Assembly (NCBI RefSeq): GCF_029277305.1
Contig: NZ_CP119526.1
Reading direction: 5' to 3' (one strand)
DNA length: 64,000 nucleotides
Source of the DNA: Guptibacillus hwajinpoensis
GTDB taxonomy: Bacteria; Bacillota; Bacilli; Bacillales; Guptibacillaceae
Positions 25,742 to 33,775 of the stretch are shown here, one piece after another. Both the position numbers and the translations under genes were made by a program. Position 1 is the first letter of the stretch, and each line of letters starts with the position of its first letter. The notes beneath the pieces are model-generated. The model was not told where the DNA came from, did no database searches, and saw only the letters and a program-made list of their open reading frames with translations.

Positions 25742-26461
25742 ATGAAACATTTTCCAACAGGACAATTCCTGGTCGCTATGTCATTTGTAGCGCTTGGTAT
25801 TTTTCTTCTTTTTATAAATATCGGCATTATTTCCATGGAAATGACGGAAGCCTTTGTCTTTTTTTATCCTTTTCTGTTGCTTTTACTCGGAGGAAAGTAC
25901 GTTGTAGACGCCATTTTACCTTCAACGAAACGAAATAAGTTGTTCCAAGGAATACTACTCCTAACACTTGGTTCACTCCTTGTTATGGATCGCTTTCAAA
26001 TTATCAACTTTAGTCTTTGGAGCATATGGAAACTTTGGCCACTTGTATTTGTGTTAATCGGGATTAAATTGCTTGGGAAATTTCGACACAACCAGGGGTT
26101 CAGTCTCGTTCGTTCACACTCGTTTAAGAAAGCCAATTGGAAAGTTGAAGCCATTCATGATTGGAGCTTTGTTTGCGATTATGACTTCGACTTTTCGACT
26201 ACGTTTATTCCTGAGGAAGAAACGGTTATTAACCTATCCGGCTTTGTAGGTGACATTTCCATTCTCATCCCAGAAGATATTCCGTTCAAAGTTGAAGGAA
26301 GTGCTCATGTTCTTTCAGCAAAGATTGATAAACATAACCAGGATACCGTTGGACGCGGGCACGGAATCAATTACAGCACAGTTGATTTCGAAGATTCACT
26401 ACAGCGTCTCGTTTTTCAATTAGACTTCTCGGTACTTGATGTAAGAGTGGATCGAATATAA
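25742..26461 (+). CDS. liaF: LiaF, membrane inhibitor of LiaS
   Basis: 239 aa. Four N-terminal transmembrane helices within residues about 8-115, then a cytosolic C-terminal beta domain (DUF2154) with INLSGFVGDISILIPEDIPF and a conserved DVRVDRI end. In B. subtilis LiaF keeps the LiaS kinase off until the cell envelope is damaged. Start ATG 25742 follows GAGGAGATCGT. Sixteen bp separate it from liaS, so the three genes form one operon. Confidence 0.92.
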   Translation: MKHFPTGQFLVAMSFVALGIFLLFINIGIISMEMTEAFVFFYPFLLLLLGGKYVVDAILPSTKRNKLFQGILLLTLGSLLVMDRFQIINFSLWSIWKLWPLVFVLIGIKLLGKFRHNQGFSLVRSHSFKKANWKVEAIHDWSFVCDYDFDFSTTFIPEEETVINLSGFVGDISILIPEDIPFKVEGSAHVLSAKIDKHNQDTVGRGHGINYSTVDFEDSLQRLVFQLDFSVLDVRVDRI

Positions 26462-26477
26462 AGGAGGATACACAAGT

Positions 26478-27524
26478 GTGAAAACCTTAACGTTAAGGTG
26501 GAAGTTTCTCAAATCCACTCTTTATCTAGCAGTATTTGCTGGCCTTATCTTTTTTCTATTTGTACAAATCTGGCTTTTCTTCTCACCAGTTTCAAAGCTC
26601 ATTCTTAGTCTAGTCTTCCCGATTATTATTATGATTATTGTCTTTATCGCAGGAAGCTATTTCAGTTACAGAGATACAAGTTCCATTAAAGATCGACTTG
26701 AAGATCTTTCCATGCACATTAAAAGTTTATCAAACGGGAAATTTTCAGAAAGAGTGGAAATGGTAGAGCAAGACGAGATTGGAACCATTAGTGAAGAATT
26801 AAATGAGCTTGCTGAGAAACTTCAAAAGCAAGTGACATCCTTACAAAACCTTGTAAATCAAAAAGCTGATCTAGCCGATCAAGCTAGAGGAGCAGCAATT
26901 ATCGAAGAGCGCCAAAGGTTCGCACGCGACCTCCATGATGCAGTAAGTCAGCAGCTTTTTGCATTGAACATGATGTCCTCAGCTGCCATTAAAGTAATGG
27001 ACAGAGATATGGAAACAGCTAAAACTCAGATGGTTGATGTTGCTGACCTTGCAAGTAAAGCTCAAGTGGAAATGCGAGCACTTCTTCTTCACCTAAGACC
27101 CGTGCAACTTTCAGATGATTCATTAGGTGATGGAATTGAGAAACTTGTAGAGGAATTACAGAAGAAGTCAGGAGTAGACTTTCACCTCCTATTAGACGAT
27201 CTACCTGAACTCTCAAAAGGAATTGAAGATAATTTATTCCGAATTGTTCAAGAAAGTCTTGGTAATGCATTAAGGCATGCTAATGCATCGGATATTCACA
27301 TCACAGGGAAATTAAAAAACAATCAATTGTTACTACAAATTAAAGATAATGGTACAGGATTCACGATTGAGCAAGATCGAAAAGGCGCATACGGGCTTGG
27401 CTCTATGCAAGAACGCTGTGACGAAATAGGAAGTAAGCTGCGCATTGTTTCACGCATTGAGGAAGGAACGCTAGTCGAAGTTCGCGTTCCATTGGAGGGT
27501 TCAAAACATGGGGAACACTATTAA
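26478..27524 (+). CDS. liaS: LiaS sensor histidine kinase
   Basis: 348 aa. Two transmembrane helices (about 11-33 and 39-62) with almost no extracellular loop, as in intramembrane-sensing kinases; then a HAMP linker, a HisKA_3 helix ERQRFARDLHDAVSQQLFAL with phospho-His153, and an ATPase domain with DNLFRIVQESLGNALRHA and DNGTGF. Start is GTG 26478 after AAGGAGG. The 3' end overlaps liaR by 17 bp. Responds to cell-wall antibiotics such as bacitracin in relatives. Confidence 0.93.
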   Translation: MKTLTLRWKFLKSTLYLAVFAGLIFFLFVQIWLFFSPVSKLILSLVFPIIIMIIVFIAGSYFSYRDTSSIKDRLEDLSMHIKSLSNGKFSERVEMVEQDEIGTISEELNELAEKLQKQVTSLQNLVNQKADLADQARGAAIIEERQRFARDLHDAVSQQLFALNMMSSAAIKVMDRDMETAKTQMVDVADLASKAQVEMRALLLHLRPVQLSDDSLGDGIEKLVEELQKKSGVDFHLLLDDLPELSKGIEDNLFRIVQESLGNALRHANASDIHITGKLKNNQLLLQIKDNGTGFTIEQDRKGAYGLGSMQERCDEIGSKLRIVSRIEEGTLVEVRVPLEGSKHGEHY

Positions 27525-28149
27525 TGTCATGATTGTCGATGACCACGATATGGTCAGAAAAGGCTTGAAAGCTTATTTGTTAACAGAGTCAGATTTACTT
27601 ATAACAGGTGAAGCGAGTAATGGAAAGGAAGCCGTTACGGTGGCTAACGAGCTTAAACCTGACGTTATTTTAATGGACTTGATTATGCCTGAGATGACTG
27701 GAATTGAAGCAACACGTGAAATCATGGCAAATCATCCATCCATAAAGATTATTATCATTACAAGCTTTTACGATGATGAACAGGTTTTTCCTGCCATTGA
27801 AGCTGGAGCATTCAGCTATCTTCTGAAAACAGCTTCAGCAGATGAAATCATTTCCACAATACATAAAGCCGTTCTAGATGAAAGCGTGATTGAACAAAAA
27901 GTAGCTCAACGAATGATGAATCAACTTCGTACGAAACAGCAATCAAAGCTACATGATGAATTAACGAGAAGAGAAAAAGAAGTCCTTCTACTCATTGGTC
28001 AGGGCAAGACAAATAGTCAAATTGCAGAAGAATTATTTATCGGTTTAAAAACAGTTAAAACTCACGTTAGCAATATTCTAAGTAAGCTCAATGTACAAGA
28101 TCGAACACAAGCTGCTGTATATGCTATTCGGAATGGTCTAACACGTTAA
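27508..28149 (+). CDS. liaR: LiaR response regulator
   Basis: 213 aa. Receiver domain with acidic pocket DDHD (residues 11-14), phospho-acceptor Asp57 in VILMDLIMPE and Lys in YLLKTAS. A NarL/LuxR HTH at residues about 148-208 has LTRREKEVLLLIGQGKTNSQIA. Start ATG 27508 follows GGAGGGTTC inside liaS. No liaIH-type target genes are next door, unlike B. subtilis; targets must lie elsewhere. Confidence 0.93.
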   Translation: MGNTINVMIVDDHDMVRKGLKAYLLTESDLLITGEASNGKEAVTVANELKPDVILMDLIMPEMTGIEATREIMANHPSIKIIIITSFYDDEQVFPAIEAGAFSYLLKTASADEIISTIHKAVLDESVIEQKVAQRMMNQLRTKQQSKLHDELTRREKEVLLLIGQGKTNSQIAEELFIGLKTVKTHVSNILSKLNVQDRTQAAVYAIRNGLTR

Positions 28150-28371
28150 GTCTCGCTTTTTGCACCTCCTCCTTCTAGGTCGTTAGTTATTAAAAGGAAT
28201 TGTGATTTGGGAGTTATATTCTAAGAAAATGGAAATCCCATAATAATAGAATGGTATATTTCCCAATGTATGTACGAGGAAATGGGCCGTTATTTTAGGC
28301 ATTCATTCCGTGCAAAAATCTTATTCTCCGTTATAATAGATGGAAGATTAGATGATGAAAGGACCTTACAT

Positions 28372-29124
28372 ATGAGGCAATTTCTAACACTCTCTCTTCT
28401 CCTATTTATTCTTTCCGCTTGTGGGACAAATGGAGAGGAACAGACGACTTTAACGATCGCTGCAGCTTCGAGTTTAAGTGATGCTATGGAGGAACTGAGT
28501 GCAGCATACGAAGTAGAACATCCTGACACAGAGATTGTACTTAACTTTGCATCTTCTGGCGTTCTAGCGAATCAAATAAAGCAGGGTGCACCAATCGATG
28601 TCTTTCTATTAGCTTCCAAGGACCACTATAACGAGCTAGTGAAAAGTGATCTAATTGACCCCGAACTACATACAAACTTACTAAGCAATAAGCTCGTTTT
28701 GATTTCAAATGAAGCGACATCACTCGCGGGGTGGGATGACTTACTGTCAGATCGTGTTGACCGAATTGCAATTGGAACACCTGAAACCGTTCCAGCGGGC
28801 GCTTATGCGAAAGAAGCATTGCAATCCCTGCAAATGATGGACAAGCTAGATGAGCAACTGATCTTCGCCAAAGATGTTCGCCAGGTGCTAACCTATGTCG
28901 AGACAGGCAATGCTGATGCTGGTATCGTGTATCAAACGGACTACTTAACATCAAACAAAGTAAGTCTAGTAGCAGAGGCTCCTCTTGATGCTAACTCACC
29001 GATCACTTATCCGGCAGGCGTTGTGAACGATGCGCAAGAAGAAGCCAAGACCTTCTTTACCTATCTACAAAGTGAAGAAGCTATGACTATATTTAAGAAA
29101 TATGGATTTCAAGGAAAGAAGTGA
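28372..29124 (+). CDS. modA: Molybdate ABC transporter substrate-binding lipoprotein
   Basis: 250 aa. Lipoprotein signal: MRQFLTLSLLLFILSAC with lipidated Cys17. Mature part is ModA-like: LTIAAASSLSDAMEEL, NFASSGVLANQIKQGAPIDVFLLAS and the SPITYPAGVV ligand loop. It captures molybdate (or tungstate) outside the membrane. Start ATG 28372 follows GAAAGGACC; the open frame to 28270 is upstream sequence. TATAAT at 28332 may be its -10. A triple stop (TGA TAG TAG) leads into modB. In the same genome stretch lies the molybdoenzyme YuiH. Confidence 0.93.
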   Translation: MRQFLTLSLLLFILSACGTNGEEQTTLTIAAASSLSDAMEELSAAYEVEHPDTEIVLNFASSGVLANQIKQGAPIDVFLLASKDHYNELVKSDLIDPELHTNLLSNKLVLISNEATSLAGWDDLLSDRVDRIAIGTPETVPAGAYAKEALQSLQMMDKLDEQLIFAKDVRQVLTYVETGNADAGIVYQTDYLTSNKVSLVAEAPLDANSPITYPAGVVNDAQEEAKTFFTYLQSEEAMTIFKKYGFQGKK

Positions 29125-29130
29125 TAGTAG

Positions 29131-29790
29131 ATGGCTACCTTTCTTGATCCCATCTGGATATCACTGAAAATCTCACTTGTAGCAAGTGTTATTGTGACCG
29201 TACTTGGGATCACCCTTAGCAGATATATGGCCGGGAGGAAGTTTAGAGGAAAAAGCATCATAGATACGATTATCATGCTCCCTCTCGTACTCCCACCATC
29301 GGTGGTGGGTTTCTTACTACTTGTTCTTTTCGGAGCCTCAAGCCCCATTGGACAGTGGATTGAAGAAATCTTCAACCACCCCCTTGTCTTTACATGGCAG
29401 GCTGGTGTTATCGCTGCGAGCGTTGTCGCCTTTCCACTCATGTACCAATCAGCGAAGGTCGGTTTTGAATCAGTCGATTCAGATATTGAAGATGCAGCCC
29501 GCGTCGACGGGGCAGGAAGATGGAGAGTGCTTCAAAAAGTGTCGATTCCGCTTGCTTCTAACGCTTTACTATCTGGCATCATCTTGAGTTTTGCTCGGGC
29601 ACTGGGAGAATTCGGAGCGACGTTAATGTTCGCTGGCAATCTCCCGGGGAAAACACAAACCATGCCAACAGCCATTTATGTTGCGATTGATTCCGGACAA
29701 ATGACGCTCGCCTGGTCATGGGTAGCGGTCACCGTCTTCATCTCTACACTAATGCTTCTCCTTTCTTACAGGATTGCTGTTAGAACATGA
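29131..29790 (+). CDS. modB: Molybdate ABC transporter permease
   Basis: 219 aa with five or six transmembrane helices and the EAA loop DIEDAARVDGAGRWRVLQKV, followed by SFARALGEFGATLMFAGN, a ModB hallmark. It forms the membrane channel with ModA. Start ATG 29131 is 6 bp after the modA stop. No modC ATPase follows; a strong terminator closes the operon. B. subtilis YvgL-YvgM shows the same arrangement, so the ATPase must come from elsewhere. Confidence 0.93.
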   Translation: MATFLDPIWISLKISLVASVIVTVLGITLSRYMAGRKFRGKSIIDTIIMLPLVLPPSVVGFLLLVLFGASSPIGQWIEEIFNHPLVFTWQAGVIAASVVAFPLMYQSAKVGFESVDSDIEDAARVDGAGRWRVLQKVSIPLASNALLSGIILSFARALGEFGATLMFAGNLPGKTQTMPTAIYVAIDSGQMTLAWSWVAVTVFISTLMLLLSYRIAVRT

Positions 29791-29818
29791 AAAAACTCGC
29801 ATACTCTGCGAGTTTTTT
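29790..29818. terminator. Bidirectional terminator after modB
   Basis: AAAAAACTCGCA/TGCGAGTTTTTT with a 5-nt loop. Shared by modB (plus) and the convergent gene ending at 29817. Confidence 0.93.
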
Positions 29819-30530
29819 AATCTTCTGCCTCTTCATCGTCTGATTGAATGGTAGGCTTATAATATTCTTTCTTGATATAAATTTTCTCGATTTTTGGATT
29901 CTCTTCAACCTCTTTTTCCCCATAGATCGTAACATCAGAAAAGCCATCAATTAAATAAATGGTAACTGGTGTTTCGAATGGATTGGAACCCTTCCTCAAC
30001 TCTTGAACTTCATAACCAAGACTTGCAAGTAACAGTCGATTGTCTCCTGGATATTGTAACGCTTCTGGATAATAGGTCATAGAAATGGCAATGTTGTTTT
30101 GAAACGTTACCTCACCATTCTCAAAAACCATTTTCATAGGATCCTTTTTATCAGGATTAATCTCCTTCGGGAAGTTTGATAGAAATTCTTCTCGTGATAA
30201 CCCTAGTACTTCTTGGGCATTTACAATTACTTCAATGGAAGCTGGATCAAAATCAATTTCTTCCTCAATCTTTGCTAGCTCTTCTTTCTCTTCAATCGGT
30301 GCTTCATCTTGATTTTGTTGATTCTCAGATATCGCTTCATTCCCGCCACCACTTACTTCATCAGGCGTGGAACCGAAGGAAGGAATGCCCCAAACAGCTA
30401 TGTACAAAGCAAGCCACAAAATCGCAAAGATTGCTGCTCTTTTTCTTGTGAGAGAAGCAATAAAAGGTTTAATCACATTTGCAGTCATGATTAGAAAAGC
30501 AAGCAAAACAATAAATTCAAAAAAGTCCAT
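29817..30530 (-). CDS. Membrane-anchored protein of unknown function
   Basis: 237 aa. Two hydrophobic helices (about 4-24 and 32-50), then a Gln/Glu-rich linker (60-95) and a soluble beta-rich domain (about 100-225) with LGLSREEFLSNFPKE, SMTYYPEALQYPG and VTIYLIDGFSDVTIYGEKEV. The acidic tail is DDEEAED. I do not recognise the family. ATG 30530 has GTGAGGTGAATC upstream. It is a single gene between modB and the NlpC/P60-like gene. Confidence 0.7.
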   Translation of the reverse strand: MDFFEFIVLLAFLIMTANVIKPFIASLTRKRAAIFAILWLALYIAVWGIPSFGSTPDEVSGGGNEAISENQQNQDEAPIEEKEELAKIEEEIDFDPASIEVIVNAQEVLGLSREEFLSNFPKEINPDKKDPMKMVFENGEVTFQNNIAISMTYYPEALQYPGDNRLLLASLGYEVQELRKGSNPFETPVTIYLIDGFSDVTIYGEKEVEENPKIEKIYIKKEYYKPTIQSDDEEAED

Positions 30531-30704
30531 TACGATTCACCTCACTTCTTACTATAAAACCAATCATTCTGAAAGCACAACAGTTTATTTAACTGAAACA
30601 ACTATACCTTACGACCCATTTAACTAATCATTTACAATTCTAATAAAGGAAAAACAGGATTATGTATCTAACTAGAATGGTAGACTGACCTTAAGGAGGT
30701 AACC

Positions 30705-31292
30705 ATGTCGACTGATCGTTATACAGGTTTACCCATACACAACTACCAATCCGTTCGAGGTGAGATTCAAACAGGCGATCTCCTTCTTTGTAGTGGCAAT
30801 TACCCTGTTAGTAAAATTATCAAGAAGGTCTCACAGTCTCGGTTTAGCCACGTCGCCCTTATTTTCCAATGGGTAGATCGCATGATGATTCTAGAAAGCG
30901 TGGAAAGCTATGGTGTACGAATTGTGCCGCTTTCTCATTATTTCACTGACTATCGAAATTCAGATCAACCATACAAAGGGAACCTTTTTCTTGCAAGGCA
31001 TTCAGCCGTCAAAAATCTAGGTCCTATCAAAATGAACGCCATGTTGAGGCGCGGAGCTGACTTAACAGGTCAACCCTATGATATTGAAGAAATCGTCAAG
31101 ATCCTCGCAAGCGTAGTGATCGGTGACCTTACATCCATCCCAAATGATAAATACATTTGTTCAGAATTTATACAAGAGTGCTATAAAAAAGCGGGGATTT
31201 TTTTCCAAGATGATGGTCGAGGTTTCATCTATCCTAAGCACATCTCAAAGGATCCATCCGTGCAACCTTTATATGAGTTAATTCCTGAATAG
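30705..31292 (+). CDS. YiiX-like permuted NlpC/P60 (papain-like) hydrolase
   Basis: 195 aa, no signal peptide. Circularly permuted NlpC/P60 order: His in FSHVALIFQW (about residue 46) with the acidic ILESVESYG, then Cys in YICSEFIQECY (about 148). Members cleave lipids, amides or peptides. GDLLLCSGNYPVSKIIKK at the N-terminus is typical. ATG 30705 follows AAGGAGGTAACC. Substrate unknown. Confidence 0.82.
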   Translation: MSTDRYTGLPIHNYQSVRGEIQTGDLLLCSGNYPVSKIIKKVSQSRFSHVALIFQWVDRMMILESVESYGVRIVPLSHYFTDYRNSDQPYKGNLFLARHSAVKNLGPIKMNAMLRRGADLTGQPYDIEEIVKILASVVIGDLTSIPNDKYICSEFIQECYKKAGIFFQDDGRGFIYPKHISKDPSVQPLYELIPE

Positions 31293-31392
31293 CCTATTTA
31301 TTCCAAAAACCTCCAATTTATTCGGGTTTGTCCATACCAATTCTCGTTTTTCTAATATACTACTAGTATTCGACATAGATGGAGGGAGTATA

Positions 31393-32787
31393 TTGAAATT
31401 AATAGTTATTGACCCTGGTCACGGTGGTTCTGACCCAGGTGCGACATACCAGACTTACAAAGAGAAAAATTTCAACTTTCTTATTTCAAGTATGGTTAGA
31501 GATCGTCTTCTATCTAAATATGATGTAAAAGTTGTTCTCACTCGAGATTCTGACAAAACCATTTCATTAAAAGAAAGAACAGACCTTGCGAATGCATTAA
31601 AACCAGATTTCTTCTTAAGCATTCACAATAACGCTGCTGGGGGAAGTGGATTTGAGAGCTATATTTACAATGGAACAATTCCAAAAGAAACGGTACAACT
31701 TCAAGCGACGATTCACGACAGAATCGCAAACTCAGTTCTCAAGAAGTATCAAGTTTTGAATCGCGGAAGAAAACGTGCAAATTTCCATGTCCTACGCGAA
31801 ACAAACATGAGCGCCTTGCTGATTGAAGTGTTGTTTGTCGATAATGCTTCAGACCTTAAGCTTCTCACGAATCCAGCCTTTATTACGGACATGTCAACGA
31901 GCATTGCAGATGCAACAGCCGTTGCTATGAATTTGCCACTCAAACCTGCTCCACCAGAAGGTTCATTGTATAAGGTAATTGCAGGTTCATTCAGTAAACG
32001 GGAATTGGCTGACGACCAACTAAATCGTCTGATTCAAAAAGGATTTAACGCTTTTGTTGCATCCGCAGTTGTAAATGGTCAAACCGTTTACCGGGTACAA
32101 GCAGGCGCATTTAAAGAAATGGAAAATGCAGAAGCCCTTGTCGAAAGATTGAACAAAGCAGGCTTCGAAACGTTTATATTAATTGAAACAATTGCGCCAC
32201 CAGAAGAACCGCCTAAGCCGGAGCCTGAACCAGACAAAGGACATCCTATTGAAGGATCTACGATCTTAACAGCAGCTCAAATGAATGCCTATGTTCGTTC
32301 GGTTAATCCAAAAGCTCCAGCCCTTGGAGCACTCTATCTTTCTCACAGTAAACGCTATGGTATTAGCGGAGATATTGCATTCGCTCAAGCCATTCACGAA
32401 ACGAACTTCTTCCGCTTTACAGGCGATGTTAAACCAGAGCAAAACAACTTTGCCGGTATAGGCGCGACTGGTGGTGGCGCTGCTGGTGCATCATTCCCTG
32501 ATGCTTCAACAGGTGTTACCGCTCAACTACAGCATTTGTACGCCTATACTTCAACGAAGCCTTTACCAGAGGGTAACAAACTAGTTGACCCGCGCTTCTC
32601 ACTCGTTCAAAGAGGATCTGCAACAACATGGCAAGCTTTAAACGGTAAGTGGGCTGTTCCTGGAACAACGTACGGACAACTCATATTAAAGCACTATGAA
32701 CGAATGCTAGAGTTCTCGATTAATGAATTGGTTAAGCAACAAGGAACACTTCAATCGACTAAAGATAATCTCGAAATCGAAATTTAG
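31393..32787 (+). CDS. N-acetylmuramoyl-L-alanine amidase with SPOR and glucosaminidase-like domains
   Basis: 464 aa in three parts. Residues 1-178 are Amidase_3: zinc ligands His10 (DPGHGGSDPG), a Glu near 25 and His77 (SIHNNA), and catalytic Glu near 141 (LLIEVLFVDN). Residues about 192-265 are a SPOR repeat (SLYKVIAGSFSKRELADDQ). After a Pro/Glu linker, residues about 290-450 resemble the Glucosaminidase (LytG/FlgJ) fold, with Glu in FAQAIHETNFFRF. No signal peptide, as in CwlC, which lyses the mother cell. TTG start at 31393 follows GGAGGGAG. Two wall-cutting activities in one chain are unusual. Confidence 0.9.
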   Translation: MKLIVIDPGHGGSDPGATYQTYKEKNFNFLISSMVRDRLLSKYDVKVVLTRDSDKTISLKERTDLANALKPDFFLSIHNNAAGGSGFESYIYNGTIPKETVQLQATIHDRIANSVLKKYQVLNRGRKRANFHVLRETNMSALLIEVLFVDNASDLKLLTNPAFITDMSTSIADATAVAMNLPLKPAPPEGSLYKVIAGSFSKRELADDQLNRLIQKGFNAFVASAVVNGQTVYRVQAGAFKEMENAEALVERLNKAGFETFILIETIAPPEEPPKPEPEPDKGHPIEGSTILTAAQMNAYVRSVNPKAPALGALYLSHSKRYGISGDIAFAQAIHETNFFRFTGDVKPEQNNFAGIGATGGGAAGASFPDASTGVTAQLQHLYAYTSTKPLPEGNKLVDPRFSLVQRGSATTWQALNGKWAVPGTTYGQLILKHYERMLEFSINELVKQQGTLQSTKDNLEIEI

Positions 32788-32799
32788 TATGCTACACCA

Positions 32800-32830
32800 A
32801 AAACGTTCAGCTCATTGAGCTGAACGTTTT
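32800..32830. terminator. Bidirectional terminator
   Basis: AAAACGTTCAGCTCA/TGAGCTGAACGTTTT, one-base loop; lies between the amidase gene and yuiH. Confidence 0.9.
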
Positions 32831-32837
32831 CTTATGA

Positions 32838-33434
32838 TTAATCCCAAGCAAATCGCTGTTCTTTCCACGGGTCGCCATACATATGATAGCCATTTCGTTC
32901 CCAGAATCCTTGCTGATTTACCGATCGGAATTTAATCGCTCTTACCCATTTGGCGCTTTTCCAGAAATAAAGATGCGGGATCACGACACGTAATGGATAC
33001 CCGTGTTCTGGTGTTAACGATTCTCCATTATGTTTATATGCGAGGAGACTCGTTTCAGCTAGAAAATCTTCAAGCGGCACGTTTGTGGTCCATCCCTCTT
33101 CCGCTTCTACCATCACAAATTTTGCTTCTTCTCGAATTCCTACATGATCCGCTATCGCACGGGTTGAAATGCCTTGCCATTCATTATCGAACTTCGACCA
33201 CCCCGTTACACAATGAATGTCATTTTGTTGGGACGTTTCAGGTAAGGAGAGCAATTGCTCAAATGTTAGAACAGTAGGACGATCAACTAATCCTCCTATG
33301 CGTAAATCCCAATTCGATAAATCTTTGTTGTAGTAAGGAACATCACCTACATGCAGGACAGGCCAACCAGATGTAACTTGCTGATTTGGCGGTAGGCGAT
33401 CATGATTTTGATGCTTTACTTTCCCAAAATACAT
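32838..33434 (-). CDS. yuiH: Molybdopterin-dependent oxidoreductase YuiH (sulfite oxidase fold)
   Basis: 198 aa from the ATG at 33434 (MYFGKVK), which matches the B. subtilis start. Oxidoreductase_molyb domain with the Mo-ligating Cys in NDIHCVTGWSKFDNEW and the PHLYFWKSAKWVRAI pterin-binding region. It is soluble and cytosolic; the physiological substrate is unknown. An ATG four codons earlier (33446) overlaps a pentanucleotide repeat. The molybdate transporter modAB lies 3-4 kb away. Confidence 0.92.
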   Translation of the reverse strand: MYFGKVKHQNHDRLPPNQQVTSGWPVLHVGDVPYYNKDLSNWDLRIGGLVDRPTVLTFEQLLSLPETSQQNDIHCVTGWSKFDNEWQGISTRAIADHVGIREEAKFVMVEAEEGWTTNVPLEDFLAETSLLAYKHNGESLTPEHGYPLRVVIPHLYFWKSAKWVRAIKFRSVNQQGFWERNGYHMYGDPWKEQRFAWD

Positions 33435-33444
33435 ACAGCACCTC

Positions 33445-33479
33445 ATTTCATTTCTTTTCGTTTCGTTTCGTTTCGTTTC
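33445..33479. repeat. Pentanucleotide tandem repeat upstream of yuiH
   Basis: Seven units read on the plus strand as ATTTC, ATTTC, TTTTC and four GTTTC, i.e. GAAAC/GAAAT repeats in the yuiH leader. It overlaps the alternative start codon at 33446 and the ribosome-site side. Confidence 0.75.
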
Positions 33480-33581
33480 TCTAGTTTACCAGATGGCTAA
33501 CTGGATTCAATGATGAGCAAATACCCTTTTTTAGAAGATTGTTTTTTATAATATGTTTTTTTAAAAAAACCTCATATAAAA

Positions 33582-33730
33582 TTGGATTGGAGCGGAAGGA
33601 TGCTCGACTCCTGCGGGACTAGCGGGACAGGTGAGACCCCGCAGGAGCGTAAGCGACGAGGAGGCTCACCGCCCGCCCCGCGGAAAGCGAGCATCCTGGA
33701 GCGGAAATCAACCGCTGTCTACGAAAACAG
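33582..33730 (+). repeat. GGAGCGGAAGGATGCTCGAC repeat, full copy
   Basis: About 150 bp. It starts TTGGAGCGGAAGGATGCTCG and ends CGAGCATCCTGGAGCGGAAATC, so GGATGCTCG and CGAGCATCC can close a large stem. Inside are CTCCTGCGGGACTAGCGGGA, GTGAGACCCCGCAGGAG and GAGGCTCACCGCCCGCCCCG. Other copies: 25528, 43784, 44361, 57885 and 62427. Confidence 0.9.
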
Positions 33731-33742
33731 CTTAATTAAAAA

Positions 33743-33768
33743 AACACAGGGTAAACATCCCCTGTGTT
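33743..33768 (-). terminator. Terminator of yuiF
   Basis: AACACAGGG/CCCTGTGTT, followed on the minus strand by TTTTTTTAATT. Lies 8 bp after the yuiF stop. Confidence 0.9.
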
Positions 33769-33775
33769 CGTTACC

